64,000 bases of DNA from Curtobacterium sp. 9128 (GCF_007673775.1 NZ_VEAF01000006.1:62001-126000), one strand, 5' to 3'. Shown: positions 9,274-17,639, numbered from the stretch's first letter. The notes: generated from the letters alone by a model not told the origin. Numbers and translations are program-made.

Positions 9274-11060
9274 GGTTCCTCCTGGTGGTTCCGGTGGACG
9301 CTGGTGCCGGGGACCGCGTCGAGCAGGCCCCGCGTGTACGGGTCGTGCGGGGAGCGGAAGACCCGGTCAGCCGGCCCCTCCTCGACGACGCGGCCGTCGC
9401 GCAGCACGAGCACGCGGTCGCTGACGTGGTGGATGACCCCGAGGTCGTGCGAGATGAAGAGCGTGGCGGTGCCGTACTCCTGCCGGATGTCGGCGAGCAG
9501 GTCGAGCACCTGGGCCTGGACCGACACGTCGAGCGCGCTGACCGCCTCGTCGAGGACGAGCACGTCGGGGTCGGTCGCGAGGGCCCTGGCGATCGCGACG
9601 CGCTGCCGCTGCCCACCCGACAGGGTCGCTGGGTGCCGCTCGGCGATCGCCGGTCCGAGCCCGACCCCCGTCAGCAGCTCCGCCACGCGTGCCCGGTCGC
9701 GGCCGCCGCGCGCGCTTCCGTGCTGAGCGGCACCTCGCGGGTCCGGCGACGCGTGATCTGTCGCTGCGCCCGAGGACCCGGTCGCCCGAGCGCCGCGTGC
9801 CGCACGGGCGCCGGTGAGCGCGGACCGGACGAGCTCCCCCACCGTCTTCCGGGGGTCGAACGACGACAGCGGGTCCTGTGACACCGTGGCGATGCGCGGG
9901 CGGTCACCGCGACGGGCCCGCTCGGACAGCGTCGACCACGGACGCCCCTCGAACGTGACCGTCCCCGACGAGGGCTGGGTCAGCGCGAGGGCGATCGCCG
10001 CCGTCGTGGACTTGCCGGAACCGGACTCCCCGACGATGCCGAGCGTCTCACCGGCACGGAGCTCGAACGACACGTCGTCGACGACCGTCCGGACGACGCG
10101 GTCCGGGCCCCGGTAGCGCTTGGTCACGTGCGACACGCTGAGCACGACCGAGCCGGCCTCGGGACGCGGACGCGCAGTCAGACGCGGGGCGAGCGCCGCC
10201 CGCGGGGCGTCGGACAGCCGCGCTCCCGGTGCGTGGGCGGACGGGATCGCCGCGAGCAGCCGCTTCGTGTACGGGTGCTGCGGGTCACCGAGCACCGCGC
10301 CGACCGGCCCCTGCTCGACGACCACGCCGTGCTGCATGACGACGACGTCGTCGGCGAGCTGTTCGACGACGCCGAGGTCGTGGCTGATGAGCACGAGCCC
10401 GGTGCCGCCCGCCCGGAGTTCGTCGAGGAGCGCGAGGATCTGCGCCTGCACGGTGGTGTCGAGCGCGGTCGTCGGCTCGTCGGCGATGAGCACGGCGGGG
10501 TCCAGGGCGATCGCGGCGGCGATGAGCGCGCGCTGCCGGAGGCCGCCAGAGAGCTCCGACGGCAGCTGCCGTGCCCGCAGCTCCGGCGCGGGGACCCCGA
10601 CGCGCGACAGCAGCGCGAGCACCTGCCGCTCCCGCTCCGCCCGCGGGCCGACACCGTGCACCCGGAGGGCGTCCGCGACGGAGGCGCCGACCCTCCGGAG
10701 CGGGTCGAGCGAGACGAGGGCGTCCTGCAGGACGTAGCCGACCTCGCGGCCGCGCACGCTCCGCCACGCCCGGTCGGACAGGTCGCGCAGGTCGCGGCCG
10801 CCCAGCGAGAGCGTCGAAGCCGTGGTCGTCGACGTCGGTCCGTTCAGCCCGAGCAGCGACCGGGCGGTGACGCTCTTGCCGGAGCCGGACTCCCCGACGA
10901 TCGCGACGCACCGGCCCGCGTCGAGCGTGAACGAGACACCATGCACGACGGTGCGGTCGCCGAAGGCGACGGTCAGGTCGCGGACCTCCGCGACGGGACC
11001 GACGCGACCACCGGGTGAGACGGTGGCGGTGGCGGACGTGGGCTGGGTCGACGGGGTCAT
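9270..11060 (-). CDS. ABC importer ATP-binding protein, two fused ATPase domains (DppD-DppF type)
   Basis: 596 residues holding two complete ATPase domains. The first has Walker A GESGSGKS, a signature read as LSGGLRQR, and Walker B LIADEP. The second has GESGSGKS, LSGGQRQR and LVLDEA. An Ala/Gly/Arg-rich insertion of about 45 residues interrupts the second domain before its signature. Each domain has the C-terminal 'HPYTKRLL/DPYTRGLL' motif of oligopeptide-type importers. The fusion powers the two permeases upstream. The ATG overlaps the permease stop (ATGA) and is preferred over in-frame starts further upstream. Confidence 0.92.
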   Translation of the reverse strand: MTPSTQPTSATATVSPGGRVGPVAEVRDLTVAFGDRTVVHGVSFTLDAGRCVAIVGESGSGKSVTARSLLGLNGPTSTTTASTLSLGGRDLRDLSDRAWRSVRGREVGYVLQDALVSLDPLRRVGASVADALRVHGVGPRAERERQVLALLSRVGVPAPELRARQLPSELSGGLRQRALIAAAIALDPAVLIADEPTTALDTTVQAQILALLDELRAGGTGLVLISHDLGVVEQLADDVVVMQHGVVVEQGPVGAVLGDPQHPYTKRLLAAIPSAHAPGARLSDAPRAALAPRLTARPRPEAGSVVLSVSHVTKRYRGPDRVVRTVVDDVSFELRAGETLGIVGESGSGKSTTAAIALALTQPSSGTVTFEGRPWSTLSERARRGDRPRIATVSQDPLSSFDPRKTVGELVRSALTGARAARGARATGSSGAATDHASPDPRGAAQHGSARGGRDRARVAELLTGVGLGPAIAERHPATLSGGQRQRVAIARALATDPDVLVLDEAVSALDVSVQAQVLDLLADIRQEYGTATLFISHDLGVIHHVSDRVLVLRDGRVVEEGPADRVFRSPHDPYTRGLLDAVPGTSVHRNHQEEP

Positions 11061-11974
11061 CGCGGGCCTCCCGGCTGGGTCAGGGTCTGGACGGCACGAC
11101 CGACGGCGGTCAGCGCCAACGCGAGCAGCACGATCACGGCGCCCGGCCAGAAGTCGAGCCACCAGGCCTGCTGCAGGTAGTTGCGGCCGGCGTTGAGCAT
11201 CGCGCCCCACTCGGGTGCCGGCGGCTGCACGCCCATCCCGAGGAAGCCGAGCGCGGACGCCCAGACGATCGCCTGGCCGATGCCGAGCGTGACGAGCACG
11301 GTGAGCGGTCGGAACGCGTTCGGCAGCAGCGTGTGGAGGAGGACGTGGGCCGACGAGTGCCCGAACGCCCGCTCGGCCTGCACGTACGCGGCACCGCGGA
11401 CGGCGAGCACCTGTCCGCGCACCATGCGCGCGTACCCGGGGACGGTGGCGATCCCGACCGCGAGGATCTGCGTCCCGGCGCTCGAGCCGAAGACGGCGAT
11501 CAGGATGAGCGCGAGCAGGATCCCGGGGAAGGCGTAGAGCACCTCGATCACGCGGGTGACGACGGCGTCGACGGCCCGTCCGCCGAGTCCGCCGAGGACC
11601 CCGAGCAGCACCGCGCCGGCGAGCCCGAGGGCGGTCGCCCCCACGCCGATGAGCACCGACTGCCCGGCACCGTGCACGACACGCGCGTAGACGTCACGGC
11701 CGGACTGGTCGGTCCCGAACACGTGCTGTGCACTCGGTGCGTCGAAGCTCCTGGCCAGGTCGATGGCGAGCGGGTCCTGGGGTGCGAGCAGGGACGGCCA
11801 GAGGGCCGCCACCGCGACGAGCGCGATGAAGCCCGCGGCGACCCAGAACGACACCCGGCGCAACGGGTGGGAGGCACGGCGGACCCTGGTCCCGCCGGCT
11901 GCGGCGCGGAGCGGGGCCCGTTCCGGGGCGGTCGGTCCGCCGGCGACGGCGGCCGGGGTGGTCGCGGTGGTCAT
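11057..11974 (-). CDS. ABC importer permease, DppC/OppC type
   Basis: 305 residues. After an N-terminal tail of about 40 residues there are about six membrane helices. The FGTDQSGRDVYARVVHGAGQS segment is typical of DppC-class permeases, and the cytoplasmic EAA-like loop reads YVQAERAFGHSSAHVLLHTLLPN. It forms the import channel with the neighbouring DppB-type permease. Both ends overlap neighbours by ATGA. Confidence 0.92.
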   Translation of the reverse strand: MTTATTPAAVAGGPTAPERAPLRAAAGGTRVRRASHPLRRVSFWVAAGFIALVAVAALWPSLLAPQDPLAIDLARSFDAPSAQHVFGTDQSGRDVYARVVHGAGQSVLIGVGATALGLAGAVLLGVLGGLGGRAVDAVVTRVIEVLYAFPGILLALILIAVFGSSAGTQILAVGIATVPGYARMVRGQVLAVRGAAYVQAERAFGHSSAHVLLHTLLPNAFRPLTVLVTLGIGQAIVWASALGFLGMGVQPPAPEWGAMLNAGRNYLQQAWWLDFWPGAVIVLLALALTAVGRAVQTLTQPGGPR

Positions 11975-12909
11975 GCTGCGGCTCCGTTCGTGTGGCGCAG
12001 TCGCGGGTCGACCACGACGTACGCGATGTCGGTGAGGATGTTGGCCACGACGTAGACGAGGGCGACGACGAAGGTGATGCCGATGACGAGCGGCAGGTCC
12101 TGCGCGCTCACGGCGGTGACCAGGACCTGCCCGATGCCCTGGCGGGCGAAGACGACCTCGGCGATGACGGCACCGGAGACGAGCGAACCGAGACCCCAGC
12201 CGGAGAGCGTCACCCCGGGGAGCGCCGCGTGGCGGAGCACGTACTTCGCGCGGATCGCGTGCTCCGACAGGCCGCGGCTGCGGGCGGAGAGGACGAACGG
12301 CTGCTGCTGCCGGTCCTCGAACTCGTCGCGTGTGACCTGCCCGAGGAACCCGGCGAGCGGGATCGCCAGGGTCAGTGCCGGCAGGACGATCCCGAGCGGA
12401 CCGGAGCCGATCACCGGGAACCAGTGCAGCTGCACGGCGAACACCAGGAGCAGCACGAGGCCGAGCCAGAACTGCGGGAGCCCCGCCGCGACGGTCTCGA
12501 CCACGGAGCCGAGTCGGCCGACGATGCCGGGGCGACCGGCGGTGAGGAGCGTCGACGCGATCGAGAGCAGCCACGCGATGACGAGTGCGGACACCGTCAG
12601 CGCCAGGGTCGGGCCGATCTGCCCCGCGATGACGCTCGTGACGGACTGCTTCAGCGTGTAGGACTCCCCGAAGTCGAGCCGGAACAGCCCGCCGAGGAAG
12701 TCGCCGTACTGCGCGATGAGGGGTCGGTCGAAGCCGTACTGCTCGGTGACGGCGGCGACCGCCTCCTTCGTGGGGTGGGCTGCGGCGCCGCCGAGGATCG
12801 CGACGGCGGGGTCGCCCGGCACGGCGTGCTCGAGGAAGAACACGATCGTGCCGACGGCGAGGAGCAGGACCGCCGCCTCGACGATGCGTCGTGCGACTCG
12901 GATGACCAT
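11971..12909 (-). CDS. ABC importer permease, DppB/OppB type
   Basis: 312 residues. It has the DppB N-terminus with FFLEHAVPGDPA, an extracellular segment with DRPLIAQYGDFLGGL, then about five further membrane helices and the EAA-like loop SARSRGLSEHAIRAKYVLRHA. It is the partner permease of the importer. The ATG shares one base with the stop of the binding protein (TGATG). Confidence 0.92.
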   Translation of the reverse strand: MVIRVARRIVEAAVLLLAVGTIVFFLEHAVPGDPAVAILGGAAAHPTKEAVAAVTEQYGFDRPLIAQYGDFLGGLFRLDFGESYTLKQSVTSVIAGQIGPTLALTVSALVIAWLLSIASTLLTAGRPGIVGRLGSVVETVAAGLPQFWLGLVLLLVFAVQLHWFPVIGSGPLGIVLPALTLAIPLAGFLGQVTRDEFEDRQQQPFVLSARSRGLSEHAIRAKYVLRHAALPGVTLSGWGLGSLVSGAVIAEVVFARQGIGQVLVTAVSAQDLPLVIGITFVVALVYVVANILTDIAYVVVDPRLRHTNGAAA

Positions 12910-14606
12910 CACTTGCCTCCGTCGATCAGGTAGGCGTCGGCGAGGACGGGTTCGCCCTCGCTGGGTTCGATCCACACGCCGCCGACGCGGTCGGAGATGC
13001 CGAGGCGGGTCTGGATCGGGTAGAGCGGCAGCGTCCAGGCCTGCGACGACAGTCGCTTCTGGGCCGCCGAGTAGTCCTTCGCCTGCTCGGCCGGGTCGGT
13101 GGTCGCCGTGCCCGCGATGAGCAGCCGGTCGAGCTCGTCGTCGTACGCGAACGCCGAGTTCTGGCCGTTGTCGACGTCGTAGGTCGCCTTCGAGTACTTG
13201 ATGTACATCACGTGCGGGGTCGGGCTGTTCCAGTAGTTCCCGAGCAGGTCGTACGCCTTCGGGTTGCCCCACACCGCGTTCATCGAGGACGAGTCGAGCG
13301 CCTGCAGCACGACCTTGATCCCGACGCGCTTCTCCATCGCCTGGATGTCCTGCAGGATCGTCAGGTCCGCCGGCGGGGTCTCCGCCGAGTCCGCGTTGTA
13401 GGGCAGCCGCACGGTGAGCGTCCTGCCGTCCTTCGTCCGGTAGCCGTCGGCGTCCCGTCCGGTCCACCCGGCCTCGTCGAGGAGCCGCTTCGCCTCGGCC
13501 GGGTCGTACGGGAAGGGCTCGTGGTACGCGGCGTCGTAGTGCGGTGTCCCCGAGGAGACGTTGTTGCCCTCGTACGGGAACACCCCGTTGTAGGCGCTCT
13601 CCACGGCGTGCTTCGCGTCCGAGGCGTGCACGAACGCCTTCCGCACCCGGATGTCGCTGAAGACCGTGCTCTTCGTGTTGATGTCGAGGCTGAACGGCGC
13701 TCCGGAGTGCACGAACGACTGCAGCTCGATCGAGGGGTCCGACTTCGCCAGGCCCTCGCTCTCCGGCGGGACGTTGAAGACGACGTCAGCTTCGCCCGAG
13801 CTGAGCGCGCCGTACCGGGTGGTGTTGTCCTTGAGGAACTTCCACGTGATGCCGTCGAGGTACGCGGGGCCCTGGTGCTCCGCATCAGCCGGGGCGCTGT
13901 TGTACGCGTCGTTCCGGACGAGCTCGACGTCCCGCTCGTGGTTCCACGCCGCCACCGTGAACGGCCCCGTCCCCACCGGCGACTCGCAGTTCGCGGCGAG
14001 CCCCCGCGCCATGGCCTTCGGCGACTCCATGCCGAAGAACGCCTGTGACAGCGCGGCGAGGAGCGGCGAGTACGGGCGCTTCAGGGTGATCCGCACGACG
14101 TGGTCGCTGATCGCGGTGGCCTTGTCGAAGTACCCGGTCAGGTAGAGCAGGTCCGTCGACGACTGCGTCGCGGGGTCGAGGATCTGCGTGAAGTTGTCCA
14201 CCACCGCCTGGGCGTCGAACGGGGTGCCGTCCGTGAACCGCACGCCCTGCTTCAGGGTGAAGTCGTACTGCGTGCCGTCGGGCGAGATCGTCCAGCTCGT
14301 CGCGAGCCAGGGCTTCACCGAGCCGTCCTTCTGCAGGGACACGAGCGAGTCGAGGTACTGCCGGGCGATGTACGTCTGCGGCATGTCGCCGGAGTTGTGC
14401 GGGTCGAGGCACGTCGGCTCGCGGTCCGTGGCGTAGACGAGGGTGCCGCCGCGCACCGGACCGGAGGAGCGGGTCGCGGAGACGGCGCCGGACGAGCAGC
14501 CGGCCAGCAGCACCACGGCCGCGGAGGCAGCGGCGAGCGCCCCCGCGGCGCGGCGGCGGGTCGGGGACCGGCGGAGCGTCGGCTGCGCGGTGTCGGAACG
14601 GGTCAT
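12909..14606 (-). CDS. ABC importer substrate-binding lipoprotein (SBP family 5)
   Basis: 565 residues. A signal peptide ends in the lipobox LAGC, so Cys37 should be lipidated and the protein tethered outside the membrane. The mature part has family 5 features: GGTLVYATDREPTCLDPH near the start, then the typical LKQGVRFTDGTPFDAQAVV. Family members bind peptides, nickel chelates, opines or other small molecules. The adjacent monooxygenase suggests an organosulfur ligand, which is inference only. It is the first gene of the operon; upstream lie two copies of a 16-bp repeat shared with the divergent aldo/keto reductase. Confidence 0.9.
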   Translation of the reverse strand: MTRSDTAQPTLRRSPTRRRAAGALAAASAAVVLLAGCSSGAVSATRSSGPVRGGTLVYATDREPTCLDPHNSGDMPQTYIARQYLDSLVSLQKDGSVKPWLATSWTISPDGTQYDFTLKQGVRFTDGTPFDAQAVVDNFTQILDPATQSSTDLLYLTGYFDKATAISDHVVRITLKRPYSPLLAALSQAFFGMESPKAMARGLAANCESPVGTGPFTVAAWNHERDVELVRNDAYNSAPADAEHQGPAYLDGITWKFLKDNTTRYGALSSGEADVVFNVPPESEGLAKSDPSIELQSFVHSGAPFSLDINTKSTVFSDIRVRKAFVHASDAKHAVESAYNGVFPYEGNNVSSGTPHYDAAYHEPFPYDPAEAKRLLDEAGWTGRDADGYRTKDGRTLTVRLPYNADSAETPPADLTILQDIQAMEKRVGIKVVLQALDSSSMNAVWGNPKAYDLLGNYWNSPTPHVMYIKYSKATYDVDNGQNSAFAYDDELDRLLIAGTATTDPAEQAKDYSAAQKRLSSQAWTLPLYPIQTRLGISDRVGGVWIEPSEGEPVLADAYLIDGGK

Positions 14607-14701
14607 GTCGAGGACCGTAGGCAGCTGCCCCGGGCCCGGTCGAGCGCGGTGTCTTCCACCGCAACGCACCGTCACGCGGCGTCCCCGACCGTGGTCGGCG
14701 A

Positions 14702-14757
14702 CGTCACGGTTCGTCACGTCGCGCCCCGGTCGGCCGCGGCTCGTCACGGTTCGTCAC
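14702..14757. promoter_or_regulatory. Pair of identical 16-bp direct repeats (probable operator)
   Basis: CGTCACGGTTCGTCAC occurs at 14702-14717 and again at 14742-14757, exactly 40 bp apart, or about four helical turns. Each copy contains CGTCAC-G-GTTCGTCAC, with two CGTCAC half-sites 10 bp apart. They sit in the 192-bp gap between the divergent binding-protein and aldo/keto reductase genes. The second copy lies where the -35 region of the plus-strand gene would be. Same-face spacing fits cooperative regulator binding. No regulator gene is adjacent. Confidence 0.55.
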
Positions 14758-14798
14758 CGGGGGCACCGCGGGTCGGCAGCCGCCCTATCGTGTCGGCC

Positions 14799-15836
14799 AT
14801 GGAGCGGCGGACCATGGGGCGGACGGGGGAGCCCGTCAGTGCGCTGACACTCGGCACGCGGGCGCTCGCAGGTGTCGCCGCGCGGGACGTCGACGCCGCC
14901 GTGGACCTGGTGCTCGACGCCCTCGACCGCGGCGTCACCGCGGTCGACGTCTCCGACGCGCACGGCCCGGGGCTCGCGGAGTCCGTGGTCGGTGCGGCGC
15001 TCGCCGGGCGTCGCGAGGACGTCTTCGTCTCGGTGCGCTTCGGCGACGCCGTCGACGACGACCCGGCACATCGCGGATCGGGCCGTCGGTGGATGTTCCG
15101 CGCGGTCGAGCGCAGTCTGGAGCGTCTCGGGACCGACGTCATCGACCTGTACCACCCGGCGCGACCGGACCCGGCGACCTCGCTCGACGAGACCCTCGAC
15201 GCGCTGGCCGACCTCGTCGCGCAGGGCAAGATCCGGGCGTTCGGGATCCCGGGCTTCCCCGCCGAGGAACTCGTCGAGGCGCAGTGGCTCCGTTCCGGGA
15301 CGAAGAGCGCGACGGCGACGCACGTGCCGTACTCGATGCTGACCAGGACGGCGGAGCGGACCGTGCTGCCCGTCGCCCGACGCTTCGGCCTCGGGGTGCT
15401 CGCCGGTGCGCCGCTCGCTGGCGGGTGGCTCGCGGGGGCCTACCGCGACGGCACCGTGCAGCCGCGGTCACCGAGCACCGTGGCGCAGCCGGAGGTCTAC
15501 GACATCGGCTCTCCGCAGAACCGGCGGAAGACCGTCGTCACGGACCGCCTCGGGCGCCTGGCCGACGAGGCCGGGCTGACGCTCCTCGAGCTCGCCGTGG
15601 GGTTCGCGCTGACGCATCCAGACGTCGCGTCGGTGGTGATCGGCCCGCGCACCGTCTCGCACGTGGACGCGTACGTCCAGGCAGCCGAGGTGGTCCTCGA
15701 CGACGACGTCCTCGACGCGGTGGACGCGCTCGTGCCGCCCGGGACGCACGTCCTCGAGGCGGACACCGGGTCACCGTTGCCGGCGCTGACCCGCGAGCGG
15801 CTCCGTGGCCGGGTCACGGCACCGGCGCGCGCCTGA
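14799..15836 (+). CDS. Aldo/keto reductase-like protein lacking catalytic residues (probable pseudoenzyme)
   Basis: 345 residues with the aldo/keto reductase barrel pattern throughout. The normal catalytic tetrad is Asp, Tyr, Lys, His. Here Asp50 is kept, but Tyr is His55 (DVSDAHG), Lys is Arg80 (FVSVRFG) and His is Ala121 (LYHPARPD). The reductase at 16196-17239 keeps all four, which makes the comparison internal. The coenzyme end (ASVVIGPRTVSHV) looks intact, so NADPH could still bind. A TATCGT box seven bases before the ATG suggests a leaderless transcript. It diverges from the importer operon and may sense or regulate rather than reduce. Confidence 0.8.
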   Translation: MERRTMGRTGEPVSALTLGTRALAGVAARDVDAAVDLVLDALDRGVTAVDVSDAHGPGLAESVVGAALAGRREDVFVSVRFGDAVDDDPAHRGSGRRWMFRAVERSLERLGTDVIDLYHPARPDPATSLDETLDALADLVAQGKIRAFGIPGFPAEELVEAQWLRSGTKSATATHVPYSMLTRTAERTVLPVARRFGLGVLAGAPLAGGWLAGAYRDGTVQPRSPSTVAQPEVYDIGSPQNRRKTVVTDRLGRLADEAGLTLLELAVGFALTHPDVASVVIGPRTVSHVDAYVQAAEVVLDDDVLDAVDALVPPGTHVLEADTGSPLPALTRERLRGRVTAPARA

Positions 15837-15847
15837 ACGGCGCCGGG

Positions 15848-15895
15848 GACGGACGGGAGGCCCGGTGCCAGCTGGCACCGGGCCTCCCGTCCGTC
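15848..15895. terminator. Perfect 48-bp palindrome (two-way terminator)
   Basis: The 24-bp left arm (15848-15871, starting GACGGACGGGAGGC) is exactly complementary to the right arm (15872-15895), with GCCAGCTGGC at the centre. It lies 12 bp past the reductase stop and 40 bp past the end of the small minus-strand gene, so it serves both. It is the best-formed member of the palindrome family in this window. No T-tract is present. Confidence 0.8.
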
Positions 15896-15935
15896 CCGTG
15901 GTCGCGTCTGCGGTCGGTGTCGGCCGCTCGTCGTC

Positions 15936-16100
15936 TCAGCGGTAGGCGACCGTCGCGATGGTCGCGTGGGCGGCCATGACCGGGACCGCGGCCGCGTGCG
16001 GGAGTCGGGCGGCCGCCCGCTCGAGGGCCCCGAGCACCGTGTCGAACGGCAGCGCAGCGGCGGTGCGCGGGGCGGTGGTGCTCGCGGCGACGGCGGTCAT
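15936..16100 (-). CDS. Small protein of 54 residues, unknown function
   Basis: The frame runs from ATG (16100-16098) to TGA (15938-15936). GAGGAG sits seven bases before the ATG, and a near-consensus promoter lies at 16148-16176. The sequence is Ala-rich and helical (LPFDTVLGALERAAARLPHA, then VMAAHATIATVAYR), without Cys, membrane helix or signal peptide. I do not recognise the family. The strong expression signals and the palindromic operator in the promoter argue for a real, regulated gene. It is transcribed separately, downstream of the aldo/keto reductase on the same strand. Confidence 0.6.
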   Translation of the reverse strand: MTAVAASTTAPRTAAALPFDTVLGALERAAARLPHAAAVPVMAAHATIATVAYR

Positions 16101-16147
16101 GGTGTGCTCCTCGGGTCCGAGCGGTGCCTGTTCACCGCCCAGTACGC

Positions 16148-16176
16148 AACATATTGCATGCCATATCGCATGTCAA
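16148..16176 (-). promoter_or_regulatory. Near-consensus promoter with embedded palindromic operator
   Basis: Read on the minus strand, TTGACA (16176-16171) is followed by a 17-bp spacer and TATGTT (16153-16148). This is the strongest promoter seen in the window and lies 48 bp before the small gene. The spacer holds a symmetric site, ATAT-N-GCATGC-N-ATAT (16151-16166), which touches the -10 box. That placement fits a repressor that blocks polymerase; PadR-type regulators use sites of this style, but the regulator is not identified here. Confidence 0.7.
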
Positions 16177-16195
16177 CCGCGATGCCTATGACCGC

Positions 16196-17239
16196 TCAGG
16201 AGACCGCGCCGGAACGGGCTCCCGCCCAGAGGTCGACGTCGGCGATGCCGACCGAGTGCTCGTCGATCGTGCGGAGCTCGTCGTCCGTGAAGGTGCGGTT
16301 CCCGAGTGCTGCGACGTTGTCCTCGAGCTGCGACACCCGCGAGGCGCCGATCACCAGCGACGTGACCCGCTCGTCGCGGAGCGCCCACGCGAGTGCGAGC
16401 TGCGCGAGCGACTGACCGCGTGCCTCGGCGACGGCGTTCAGCGCGCGCAGGTGGTCGACGACCTCCGGCGTGATGCTGTCGGCGTCGAGGGACTTCCCCG
16501 CCGCCGCCCGGGAGTCGGCGGGCACGCCGTCGAGGTACCGGCCGGTGAGCAGCCCCTGCGCCAGGGCCGTGAAGCCGATCACGCCGAAGCCGAGCTCGCC
16601 GGCGGCGTCGAGGAGCCCCTCGGTCTCGATCCAGCGGTTGAGCATCGAGTACGAGGGCTGGTGGATGAGCAGCGGGGTGCCGAGGTCGCGGAGGATCTCC
16701 ACCGCCTGGCGGCTGCGCTCGGCGTCGTACGACGAGATCCCGACGTACAGCGCCTTGCCCTGCTGGACGGCGGTGTGCAGTGCGCCCATCGTCTCCTCGA
16801 GGGGCTTCGACGCGTCGAGGCGGTGGGAGTAGAAGACGTCGACGTAGTCGAGGCCCATGCGGGTCAGCGACTGGTCGAGGGACGCGAGCACGTACTTCCG
16901 GGAGCCGCCGCCCTGACCGTACGGGCCCGGCCACATGTCCCAACCGGCCTTGGTCGAGATGACCATCTCGTCGCGGTACGGGGCGAAGTCCTCCCGCATG
17001 AGCCGGCCGAAGTTGCGCTCGGCGGCTCCGTAGGGCGGCCCGTAGTTGTTCGCGAGGTCGTGGTGGGTGATGCCGAGGTCGAACGCCCGGCGGCTGATCG
17101 CACGCTGCGTCTCGAAGGGCACGTCGTCGCCGAAGTTGTGCCAGTACCCCAGGGAGAGCAGCGGCAGGTCGAGGCCGGAGTGGCCGGTCCGTCGGTACGT
17201 CATCGAGTCGTAGCGGTCGTCGCTGGCGATGTAGGTCAT
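16196..17239 (-). CDS. gpr: Aldo/keto reductase, L-glyceraldehyde 3-phosphate reductase (YghZ/Gpr) type
   Basis: 347 residues. The catalytic tetrad is complete: Asp61, Tyr66 (DLANNYGPPYG), Lys97 (ISTKAGWDMWPGPYG) and His139 (VFYSHR). The insert WDMWPGPYGQGGGSRKY is characteristic of the YghZ group (Kv-channel beta-like), which reduces L-glyceraldehyde 3-phosphate and methylglyoxal with NADPH. It ends with the coenzyme-binding stretch VTSLVIGASRVSQLEDN. It appears to be a single gene. The promoter of the small downstream gene lies just after its stop. Confidence 0.88.
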   Translation of the reverse strand: MTYIASDDRYDSMTYRRTGHSGLDLPLLSLGYWHNFGDDVPFETQRAISRRAFDLGITHHDLANNYGPPYGAAERNFGRLMREDFAPYRDEMVISTKAGWDMWPGPYGQGGGSRKYVLASLDQSLTRMGLDYVDVFYSHRLDASKPLEETMGALHTAVQQGKALYVGISSYDAERSRQAVEILRDLGTPLLIHQPSYSMLNRWIETEGLLDAAGELGFGVIGFTALAQGLLTGRYLDGVPADSRAAAGKSLDADSITPEVVDHLRALNAVAEARGQSLAQLALAWALRDERVTSLVIGASRVSQLEDNVAALGNRTFTDDELRTIDEHSVGIADVDLWAGARSGAVS

Positions 17240-17340
17240 GCACCGAGCCTGGCACGGGGTGCCGGGGGGGCGTCGATCCGCGGGTCTGCGACGACGGCCG
17301 GGTACGGTTCTGGGACGACCGCGCTCCGGAGGGCCGCCCC

Positions 17341-17639
17341 GTGACCGCCGCTGGTGCCGCCCTGGTGCCGGCGCTGGTCTTCCTGCTGCCGTACGTGCTC
17401 TGTCGCCGCCACGACCCGCGGATGCTCCGGAACGGCGTGTTCCTCACCGCCGCGATCCTGTTCGGTGCGGCGGCCGTGGTCTCCGTCCTGACCGCGGCGG
17501 TGCCGGGTTCCGGCATCCTGGTCGGGCTGGTGGTGCTGTTCGCCCTGTCGACCGGACCCGACCAGACCCCGCTCGGGACGGTGACCGTCGCGGCGGTCGT
17601 CCTGGGCTCCTGCTCTGGGAGTCGTTCCAGCAGCGGTGA
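17341..17639 (+). pseudogene. Small three-helix membrane protein gene with a single-base frameshift
   Basis: A GTG start at 17341 follows GGAGG about eight bases upstream. The frame encodes about 88 residues with three hydrophobic helices. At 17604-17606 (GGG) it slips: the starting frame then runs without a stop through soxR, while the frame one base over gives LLLWESFQQR and a TGA at 17637-17639. Adding one G would give a tidy 99-residue membrane protein ending 23 bp before soxR. The lesion may be a true mutation or a homopolymer error. The function is unknown. Confidence 0.55.
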
